DNA of 5,484 nucleotides from assembly GCA_021832495.1 (NCBI GenBank), contig JAKBKR010000162.1:1-5484 (forward strand). The letters run 5' to 3'. The DNA comes from a bacterium (GTDB taxonomy: Archaea > Thermoplasmatota > Thermoplasmata > Lutacidiplasmatales > UBA184). Both the position numbers and the translations under genes were made by a program. The notes beneath the pieces are model-generated. The model searched no databases and was not told where the DNA came from. It was given only the letters and a program-made list of their open reading frames with translations. Shown one piece after another: positions 1 through 4,987 of this stretch (the first letter of the stretch is position 1; each line of letters opens with the position of its first letter).

Positions 1-61
1 GGTGGTCATGGTAGGGCTTCCCCAACGGGCGTTTATGACGGCCCTATAAGGCAGTCACACA

Positions 62-70
62 CTTATATCC
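62..70 (+). promoter_or_regulatory. TATA box of the small basic protein gene
   Basis: The stretch CTTATATCC is centred about 25 bases before the ATG at 91. Archaeal transcription starts usually lie 22-27 bases downstream of the TATA centre, so the mRNA would begin at or within a few bases of the start codon and be leaderless. No Shine-Dalgarno precedes the ATG, which fits. A second TATA-like sequence (CCTATAAGG, 42-50) lies further upstream and could serve either strand. Confidence 0.55.
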
Positions 71-90
71 TTCGCCATGATAGTCCACCC

Positions 91-399
91 ATGCGCACCG
101 CATCGCTCATCGCCTTCACCATGAAGACCAAGGGACGAACTCCGGGGGAGGTCTCCAAGTTCTACCGGGAACTCTACGGATACCGGAACTGTTCGCACTA
201 TGGACGCTATCACACCCAGATCAAAGGGGTCTTGGACAAAGTACAGAGCATTCGGTATGCGAATGGAGTGTTCATGGTCCGGAAGGCGGATGCCCGCAAG
301 GTGCTCCAGTTCCTAAGGAGTCATGGGGCCATGGTCGCTGTGTGGGACGTCCTACCAAAGACGAAGGAGTGGAAGGTCCTCCAAGCACCCGTCGCCTAG
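91..399 (+). CDS. Small basic conserved-looking archaeal protein, function unknown
   Basis: Encodes 102 residues. I do not recognise a named family, though the style (a YRELYGYR block at about 25-32, then HYGRYHTQIKG at 36-46, then an alternating strand-helix-strand C-terminal half) resembles short uncharacterised proteins I associate with euryarchaea. It is rich in Lys, Arg and Tyr, has no signal peptide or membrane segment, and has only one Cys (34). By eye, helices lie near 17-28 and 66-79 and strands near 59-64 and 81-88, suggesting a compact alpha/beta fold that might bind nucleic acid; that is inference only. The ATG at 91 is preferred because the TATA box at 62-70 sits at the distance for a leaderless transcript; an internal ATG at 121 is the alternative. 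GC content (about 50-57% in sampled lines) is lower than in genes further right. It lies 96 bases ahead of the CARF regulator but that gene has its own promoter. Confidence 0.75.
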   Translation: MRTASLIAFTMKTKGRTPGEVSKFYRELYGYRNCSHYGRYHTQIKGVLDKVQSIRYANGVFMVRKADARKVLQFLRSHGAMVAVWDVLPKTKEWKVLQAPVA

Positions 400-417
400 G
401 ATTCATTCAACAAAGCA

Positions 418-429
418 GGGGACCTCCCC
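418..429. promoter_or_regulatory. Short inverted repeat next to the CARF gene TATA box
   Basis: GGGGA-CC-TCCCC is a perfect 5-base inverted repeat with a 2-base spacer, ending three bases before the TATA element. It overlaps where TFB would contact the BRE, so a dimeric protein bound here could block or aid initiation. Autoregulation by the downstream winged-helix regulator is a reasonable guess, but arms this short and G/C-only can arise by chance. Confidence 0.3.
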
Positions 430-430
430 C

Positions 431-440
431 AAGTTATATG
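431..440 (+). promoter_or_regulatory. TATA box of the CARF regulator gene
   Basis: AAGTTATATG is the only AT-rich element between the two left-hand genes. Its centre (about 437) predicts a transcript start near 460-464. That gives a leader of about 35 bases if translation starts at 496, or a nearly leaderless mRNA if the in-frame ATG at 466 is used. Confidence 0.5.
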
Positions 441-482
441 CCTGAACCACCTCCTTTGCATCGGGATGACATTTGGACACCC

Positions 483-487
483 GGAGG
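483..487 (+). promoter_or_regulatory. Shine-Dalgarno deciding the start at 496
   Basis: GGAGG ends 8 bases before the ATG at 496, an ideal spacing for pairing with the 16S rRNA 3' end. It is the reason to prefer 496 over the in-frame ATG at 466, which has no such site. Confidence 0.6.
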
Positions 488-495
488 GTGGATCA

Positions 496-1170
496 ATGAA
501 AGTACTGCAGATTGCCACCGTAGGAGAGATTCCTGATGCGGTCTTCGTAGGTGTGCGCGCCTTTCCCATCACCAAGCTGGTTTTGCTTCACACACCGCCC
601 TTCGCAGAAGCCGCGCACGAGGTCGCCCGGAAGGCGGGACTCATCAAGCTCGAAGTCTCGGTCCGCAGGATCGAGGGGGAACCCCTTCTCGGATGCCTTC
701 GGATCGTGTCCGAACTGGTACGGTCGGAGCGGGGCAAGTTCGACGAGATCATCGTGAACACTGGGAGCGGCCCACGCATGATGACCTGCTCATTGTTGGC
801 CGCGGCTTTTGTGAACGGAATCCGCGCCATCGATGTGATGGAGGATCGGTTGATTGCCCTCCCCGTGCTCAAGTTCTCCTACTCGGAACTGGTGAGCGAG
901 GCCAAGATCTCGATCCTGCAGGCTCTGGAGAAGACGGGGGGGCAGGTCGGTTCCCTCGATGAGCTCACCCAGTCTACCGGGATGGACAAAACCCTCCTCT
1001 CCTACCACATCCGCGGCGGACGCGGAACCAAGGGCCTTGCCCCCCTCTCCTTGGTCGAGGTGGTCCGGGGTGTGCAAGGGCGGCTCGGCATCCAGCTGAC
1101 TCAGGCTGGGCGGCTTCTTCTGGTCGGAGTCCTGCCCCCCGAGCTGGTCACACCCGAGATGAAGTCTTAG
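496..1170 (+). CDS. CARF-domain winged-helix transcriptional regulator, Csa3/HFX_2341-like
   Basis: Encodes 224 residues from the ATG at 496. Residues 1-125 look like a Rossmann-type CARF domain: an opening strand MKVLQIATVG, a strand-helix region ending in LVLLHTP, and a strand-loop-helix IIVNTGSGPRMM (85-96), the position of the ligand-contacting motif in CARF proteins. Residues 134-212 look like a winged helix-turn-helix, with ISILQALEKTGG opening it, a recognition helix near GMDKTLLSYHIRG (162-174) and a wing ending GIQLTQAGRLLL. In this family, CARF domains sense cyclic oligoadenylates or related nucleotides and the helix-turn-helix binds DNA; Csa3 proteins regulate CRISPR adaptation and effector genes. 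Here the usual GGxR/K motif is replaced by GSGPR, so the ligand is uncertain. No CRISPR array or other core cas gene is in view. The start at 496 is favoured by the Shine-Dalgarno and by the N-terminal strand beginning there; 466 would add 10 residues. It is tail-to-tail with the nuclease gene, 30 bases apart. Confidence 0.72.
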   Translation: MKVLQIATVGEIPDAVFVGVRAFPITKLVLLHTPPFAEAAHEVARKAGLIKLEVSVRRIEGEPLLGCLRIVSELVRSERGKFDEIIVNTGSGPRMMTCSLLAAAFVNGIRAIDVMEDRLIALPVLKFSYSELVSEAKISILQALEKTGGQVGSLDELTQSTGMDKTLLSYHIRGGRGTKGLAPLSLVEVVRGVQGRLGIQLTQAGRLLLVGVLPPELVTPEMKS

Positions 1171-1200
1171 GATCATCTCCAGGAGTCTTCCCGGCAGGAT

Positions 1201-2007
1201 TCAGGCGCTAGTGGACCGCCCACCGAATGCGGGGCACTGTGGACGGAACTCGCATCGACGACATACCGGTCCGGGGTGGGGTTCAAACCGCTCCCCCCGG
1301 ATGGCATCGGCGACCACCCCCGCCCGGGTCGCAAGACCCTCCACCACCTTCGCATCCCGGGGCGGAGCCGAGAGCGGTCGGAGGGATCGCAGGTGATAGA
1401 GCGTGAGCGCCTCAACCGGTTCCGAATAGTTCTGCTGGACAAGCACTTGGTAGAAGGTGAGTTGGTCTGAGGTACGGGCGTCCTCGAGCGACAGTTCCCG
1501 TGAAGTCTTGTAGTCGAGCACCTCAAGCCCGCGGCCTTCTCGGAGGTCGATCCGGTCGACGATGCCATGGATCGGCACATCCCCCATCCGGCCGCTGAGG
1601 TCACGCTCGACTGCGACCGTAACTGGACGAGAGGAGACGAATTGGGAGTGGAAGCGCTTCAGTAGGTCCGTCCCGATCAGGAAATACTTGTGCTCTTCCT
1701 CGGCGTTCGAATACCCATCCCGAATCCAGAGTTCCCGGTAGTGGGCGAGGAGCTCCTCCAGGGACATCGGATCCGTCCGGGGGGAATGGCCCCCGAAATC
1801 GAAGATCGTGAGCTGGCCGTTCCGGCGCAACCGGTGCGGGCTCGTGAGCGGGCCCACAAATGCCTCCAGCGTGAGATGCATAGAGCGGCCGAACGAAAAG
1901 TACGATCGGTCCGCCTCCTTGAGGCCGTCCACGTAGAGGTACTTCCACCGCTGGGGGCACTCCTCGTACGTGTGGAAGCTCGAGTAGGAGAGTTCCCGCC
2001 GGGGCAC
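1201..2007 (-). CDS. Cas4/RecB-like PD-(D/E)XK nuclease with predicted Fe-S cluster
   Basis: Encodes 268 residues. The signature residues of the Cas4/AddB/RecB nuclease group appear in order: YSSFHTYEECPQRWKY (8-23) with Cys17; GRSMHLTLE (40-48) with His44; HGIVDRIDL (147-155) with Asp151; LEVLDYKTS (161-169) with the Asp165/Lys167 catalytic pair; QLTFY (182-186), the QxxxY motif; and C-x2-C-x5-C at Cys249, Cys252 and Cys258. One N-terminal Cys plus three C-terminal Cys is the arrangement that holds a 4Fe-4S cluster in Cas4 and AddB, so a metal-dependent DNA nuclease is well supported. At 268 residues it is longer than a typical Cas4 (about 180-200), with extra sequence at about 50-110, so it may be a stand-alone archaeal RecB-like repair nuclease rather than a true Cas4. 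It starts with GTG at 2007, preceded by GAGGGG 7 bases upstream, and lies 14 bases after the TFB stop, so the two are probably co-transcribed. Confidence 0.85.
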   Translation of the reverse strand: MPRRELSYSSFHTYEECPQRWKYLYVDGLKEADRSYFSFGRSMHLTLEAFVGPLTSPHRLRRNGQLTIFDFGGHSPRTDPMSLEELLAHYRELWIRDGYSNAEEEHKYFLIGTDLLKRFHSQFVSSRPVTVAVERDLSGRMGDVPIHGIVDRIDLREGRGLEVLDYKTSRELSLEDARTSDQLTFYQVLVQQNYSEPVEALTLYHLRSLRPLSAPPRDAKVVEGLATRAGVVADAIRGERFEPHPGPVCRRCEFRPQCPAFGGRSTSA

Positions 2008-2021
2008 CGGAGCACCCCTCG

Positions 2022-3044
2022 CTACTTGGCGGGGACGGGAACCTTGTTCTTGGTGACCGGGTTCGCCAAATCCTTCGGGAGTCCCAACGCGTCCAAGAGC
2101 TCCTTGTAGTGGTTGCGGATCGTGACGGGGGTCACGTTGGCGACCGAGGCAATGCGGTCTTGGCTACGGGGCTCGCCCATCAGGTTCGAGGCGATGTAGA
2201 TGATCGTGGCGAGGATCCCGTTCGGGAGGACCCCGCTCGTCGAATAGACCTTCTCGACCTGTTCGAGGAGCTCGAGCACCTTTTGCCGGACGGGCCGGGA
2301 GAGGTTGAGCTCCTGGGTGAAGCGCACGAGGTAATCGCGCGGTTCGAGAGGGCGGAGCCCGATCTTGAGCTCCCGAGCGAGGAGCGTGTACGCGCGGCCC
2401 ACCTCGATCTTGGTGGCCTTCGAGTGCATCGTGATCTCCTTCATCGTCCGCGGCACATGGCACTGCCGGCAGGCCGCGTAAACGCTGGCCGCCGCAAATG
2501 CGACGATCTTCTTTCCCCGGGTCGCCTTGTATTCGAGCGCCCGGCGATAGATGTAGGTGGCGGACTCCTTGATCTCCCGGGAGAGTCCGAGGACGCTCAC
2601 GAGGCGGTTGATCTCGCCCAGGGCGACCACCATGTTGCGCTGGTGGGTCCGGCCAAGGCGGAGGCGGTGGTTGAGCTTCCGGAGGTGGTAGAACTTGAGC
2701 GAGGTGTCTCGGGAGAGTGAGTTGCCCTGGAAATCGCGCGTGGGCAGACCGATCTCGCTCGAGAACCCTTTTTCGGGCATGAGCGGGTTGACGGCGGGCC
2801 CGTACCCCCGGCCTTCCATGGAATTCTCGTCCTTTCCCGTGCGTCGGCCGAAATCGCTCACGAGGGTGCTTTCATCGATGACGAGTCCGCAGTCCCCGCA
2901 GACGATCTCTCCGCGTACCTCGTCCCGCATGAGATGGAGCGAACCGCATTCCGGGCAATGGTTTTTCGCGCCCTTCTTGGATACCGTACCACCTGCATCC
3001 GGGGTCCGTCCCTCGGGGAGCGAGGTACCTACATCTTCTCGCAT
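2022..3044 (-). CDS. tfb: Transcription initiation factor B (TFB/TFIIB family), divergent B-finger region
   Basis: Encodes 340 residues. TFB bridges TBP-TATA complexes and RNA polymerase and reads the BRE. Residues 30-52 form the N-terminal zinc ribbon (Cys30-x2-Cys33 and Cys49-x2-Cys52). Two cyclin repeats follow: about 113-210, containing AAASVYAACRQCHVPRT, and about 230-325, containing the YIAS helix and the BRE-reading helix-turn-helix IASVANVTPVTIRNHYKEL. Between ribbon and cyclin core, the usual GPEWR-type B-reader block is absent; instead there is a Gly/Arg/Asp-rich stretch (64-82) before EKGFSSEIG (91-99), which does match the usual linker end. About 25 residues precede the ribbon, more than I expect for a minimal TFB. 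Length is slightly above the usual 300-330. The ATG at 3044 fits the promoter at 3069-3081 with almost no leader. A paralogue of a main TFB encoded elsewhere is likely, but not provable here. It heads a probable two-gene unit with the nuclease. Confidence 0.93.
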   Translation of the reverse strand: MREDVGTSLPEGRTPDAGGTVSKKGAKNHCPECGSLHLMRDEVRGEIVCGDCGLVIDESTLVSDFGRRTGKDENSMEGRGYGPAVNPLMPEKGFSSEIGLPTRDFQGNSLSRDTSLKFYHLRKLNHRLRLGRTHQRNMVVALGEINRLVSVLGLSREIKESATYIYRRALEYKATRGKKIVAFAAASVYAACRQCHVPRTMKEITMHSKATKIEVGRAYTLLARELKIGLRPLEPRDYLVRFTQELNLSRPVRQKVLELLEQVEKVYSTSGVLPNGILATIIYIASNLMGEPRSQDRIASVANVTPVTIRNHYKELLDALGLPKDLANPVTKNKVPVPAK

Positions 3045-3062
3045 AGCAAGCCAATGAGTCCC

Positions 3063-3074
3063 TATAAGCTTATA
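3063..3074. repeat. 12-base perfect palindrome in the tfb-cca intergenic region
   Basis: TATAAGCTTATA is a perfect palindrome overlapping the TFB TATA box. Because both halves are TATA-like, TBP could bind in either orientation; the flanking purine-rich BRE exists only on the minus-strand side, which favours transcription of tfb. Confidence 0.5.
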
Positions 3075-3081
3075 TACTTTT
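3069..3081 (-). promoter_or_regulatory. Strong BRE/TATA promoter of the tfb-nuclease unit
   Basis: Read on the minus strand, the sequence is AAAAGTATATAAG, with an A-rich BRE followed by a canonical TATATAA. The TATA centre (about 3073) is 29 bases from the A of the tfb ATG, so the transcript should start 2-7 bases before it. This is the best promoter in the window. Confidence 0.7.
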
Positions 3082-3112
3082 CCCCAGGAGCGCCGCCTCC
3101 CCGTTCCAGGCC

Positions 3113-3126
3113 AAATGCTATCTAAA
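3113..3126 (+). promoter_or_regulatory. Weak TATA-like element ahead of cca
   Basis: AATGCTATCTAAAC has an imperfect TATA core centred near 3122, 25 bases before the GTG at 3147, which would give a leaderless mRNA. The alternative is the palindromic TATA near 3073, which would give a leader of about 50 bases. Neither option shows a Shine-Dalgarno before the GTG. Confidence 0.3.
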
Positions 3127-3146
3127 CGGTCCCATCCCCTCGGACC

Positions 3147-4613
3147 GTGGCCCGCAGGACGGTGTCATCGGGGACGAGCGCTTCGCCCGACGAAGGAACG
3201 CACCGGGAAGCGCTCGAGGGAGCCCTTCTGAAGGAGCTCACGCCGCCCGACTCGTTCGCCGACCGGCTTGGGGCGGTCATGCGGGAAGCCGTGGCGGCGG
3301 TAGAGCGGACAGCGCGTTCCCTTCATTTCCCTCCGGTGCGCGTCCTGGTCGCTGGCAGCGCGGCCCGGGGGACGTACCTCCCGGGGAACTTCGACATCGA
3401 TCTCTTCGTGCTCTTTCCGCCGGAGGTGCACCGGGAGGACCTCGTGGAGATGGGGTTGCGGCTCGGGGAAGCCGTGCTCACAAACCCCCAAAAGAAGTAC
3501 GCCGAGCATCCGTATCTGCGGGGCACGTTCGGGGAGTTCCCTTGTGAGGTGGTCCCGGGCTATGCGGTCTCCGATGGCGCCCACCCGATGACCGCGGTGG
3601 ACCGTACCCCATTCCATCAGGAGTATCTTCTCCAGCAACATACTTTGGAGACCCGGGGACAGGTCCGTTTGCTCAAGCAGTTCCTCAAGGGCATCCGGGT
3701 CTATGGCGCCGAAGTGGCCACGGAAGGGTTCAGCGGATACCTTACGGAGTTACTCGTCCTCCGGGCCGGTTCGTTCGGCAAGGTGCTGTCGGAAGCTTCC
3801 CGATGGACCGTACCCATGCGGCTTGCGCCCCCCGGGTCCGAGCCTGCGGCCGAAACCACCGCCGCTCTGGTCCTTGCGGACCCCGTGGACCCACATCGCA
3901 ACGTGGCGGCCGCTGTATCGTCCCGCAACCTGGCCCTGTTCATCTTGGCGAGCCGGGAATACCTCCTCTACCCCACCCGGGACTTCTTCTTCCCAAAACT
4001 GCCACCATCCTTTTCGAGGGAGGGGGCCCGGGAGATGCTGACCCGCCGCGGTTCGACCGTGGCAGCGCTCCGGTTCCCGGTTCCGGGTCTGGTCCCGGAT
4101 GTCCTGGTCCCGCAGCTCCGTCGTTCTGAGCGGTCGCTATCGAGCCGTCTCGCCGAGGGCGGGTTTGGGGTGCTGGGCACGAGTTCCGCAGTCAAGGACG
4201 ACCAGGCCGTGATCTTGGTCGAGTGTCGCGAGGCCACTATAGGTCCCGTCCGAGTCCATGTGGGGCCTCCCATAGGCGTGGGGAACACCCATGCCTTCCT
4301 TGAACGGTGGGGGAAGACCCCGGTGATCGTCGGGCCGTACGTGTCGGAGGATGGTCGGCTCATGGTGGAGGTCGAGGAGGATGACCGGGGACTTTTGGAA
4401 AGGGTCCGTCGTCTACTTCCCCATCTGGCGATGGGCCGGGACCTGCGTCCCGTGATCGAGAAGGAGGGTCAAGTCGTGCTCCTCGAAGAGGTCTTTGACG
4501 ACCCGCCCGTGGCCGAGGCGCTCCGGGGTCTCTGGCGAAAGGGCCTCCCGTGGGTGCAGGGAAGTTCACGCCGTGCCGAAGTTGAGGAGCAGCGACCAGA
4601 GACCGAGCCATAG
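3147..4613 (+). CDS. cca: CCA tRNA nucleotidyltransferase, class I archaeal type
   Basis: Encodes 488 residues. The enzyme adds CCA to the 3' end of tRNAs without a template, in the cytoplasm. The nucleotidyltransferase head shows VLVAGSAARGTYLPG (66-80) with Gly70-Ser71, then NFDIDLFVLFP (81-91) with carboxylates Asp83 and Asp85, and EFPCEVVPGY (130-139), where Glu134 takes the place of the third catalytic carboxylate (Asp110 in the Archaeoglobus fulgidus enzyme). Family blocks YAEHPYLRG (118-126), VDRTPFHQEYL (151-161), RLLKQFLKG (174-182), YGAEV and GFSGYLTELLV (194-204), then DPVDPHRNVAAAVS (245-258), follow in the expected order. It is longer than the usual 430-460: about 25 Ser/Thr/Glu-rich residues at the start and a charged tail. 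The GTG at 3147 is the first start after an in-frame stop at 3123; a second GTG at 3162 is possible, and the first ATG (codon 45) is too late. Its last 15 codons overlap the convergent membrane-protein gene. Confidence 0.95.
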   Translation: MARRTVSSGTSASPDEGTHREALEGALLKELTPPDSFADRLGAVMREAVAAVERTARSLHFPPVRVLVAGSAARGTYLPGNFDIDLFVLFPPEVHREDLVEMGLRLGEAVLTNPQKKYAEHPYLRGTFGEFPCEVVPGYAVSDGAHPMTAVDRTPFHQEYLLQQHTLETRGQVRLLKQFLKGIRVYGAEVATEGFSGYLTELLVLRAGSFGKVLSEASRWTVPMRLAPPGSEPAAETTAALVLADPVDPHRNVAAAVSSRNLALFILASREYLLYPTRDFFFPKLPPSFSREGAREMLTRRGSTVAALRFPVPGLVPDVLVPQLRRSERSLSSRLAEGGFGVLGTSSAVKDDQAVILVECREATIGPVRVHVGPPIGVGNTHAFLERWGKTPVIVGPYVSEDGRLMVEVEEDDRGLLERVRRLLPHLAMGRDLRPVIEKEGQVVLLEEVFDDPPVAEALRGLWRKGLPWVQGSSRRAEVEEQRPETEP

Positions 4614-4949
4614 GAACACATAGATCGCGATCAACGTCGCCCAATCCCCCGTCCGGTACTCTCCCGCCTTCTCCCGGAAGAAGCGGATGAGGAGGGGCAG
4701 GACCACCGCCCCGATAATCCCGATTACCGCAGACACCACGGCGAGGGAGGTCGTGAGATTGATGGTTTCCCCATAGCTCGTGAGGTACCATGAGACGAGC
4801 GCAACTCCGATGGATAAGAAAATCGCAAAGGCGGTGGCTGAGGTCTGTTCGAGCTCATGGTGGATGAAGCCGCGGACATCGAACTCGGGGAAGGAGAAGG
4901 CCTTGTACTGGTCATCTTCCTCGATCTTCTTCTTGACCTTCTTCGCCAT
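4566..4949 (-). CDS. Three-helix membrane protein, possibly EMC6-like
   Basis: Encodes 127 residues. A Lys-rich, soluble N-terminus (1-37, opening MAKKVKKKIEEDDQ) precedes three hydrophobic segments at about 38-57, 66-89 and 103-122, joined by short loops. There is no signal peptide. The last segment and tail, DWATLIAIYVFLWLG then LWSLLLNF, resemble the ending of small archaeal proteins annotated as EMC6-like, related to a core subunit of the eukaryotic ER membrane protein insertase; the number and spacing of helices also fit. This is recognition from memory and could be wrong; a generic archaeal three-helix protein is the alternative. If right, it would help insert membrane proteins. The ATG at 4949 has a G-run upstream (AGGGGG) but too close (2 bases) to be a normal Shine-Dalgarno. 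No TATA box is seen in the 38 bases separating it from lipA, so the two are probably transcribed together. Confidence 0.8.
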   Translation of the reverse strand: MAKKVKKKIEEDDQYKAFSFPEFDVRGFIHHELEQTSATAFAIFLSIGVALVSWYLTSYGETINLTTSLAVVSAVIGIIGAVVLPLLIRFFREKAGEYRTGDWATLIAIYVFLWLGLWSLLLNFGTA

Positions 4950-4987
4950 GGTCCCCCTTGGTTCTAGCGTAGGTGTGAAGCGAGGGG

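Noticed and set aside
1..60. Possible divergent gene starting at the minus-strand ATG at 7-9, with TATA-like CCTTATAGG upstream.
   Set aside because: Only three codons lie inside the window, and the promoter match is weak; it cannot be supported as a gene.
77..124. Short upstream reading frame of 15 codons whose stop overlaps the internal ATG at 121 of the first gene.
   Set aside because: It has no ribosome site, and the ATG at 91 fits the TATA box better; the overlap is probably chance.
1171..1200. Possible terminator hairpin between the convergent CARF and nuclease genes (CTCC-A-GGAG).
   Set aside because: Arms are only 4 bases and no T-run follows on either strand.
1201..2007. Calling the nuclease a true CRISPR Cas4.
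   Set aside because: The motifs fit, but it is longer than usual Cas4 and has no cas1, cas2 or array nearby; the broader Cas4/RecB-like call is safer.
2109..2720. Long plus-strand open frame opposite tfb (203 codons), and similar long frames opposite cca and the nuclease.
   Set aside because: These are antisense shadows caused by high GC; the opposite strands encode unmistakable conserved proteins.
3115..3231. 38-codon plus-strand frame starting at an ATG ahead of and overlapping the 5' end of cca.
   Set aside because: Composition is Arg/Pro-rich as expected from an out-of-frame reading of GC-rich DNA, and the cca frame is intact, so no frameshift is needed.
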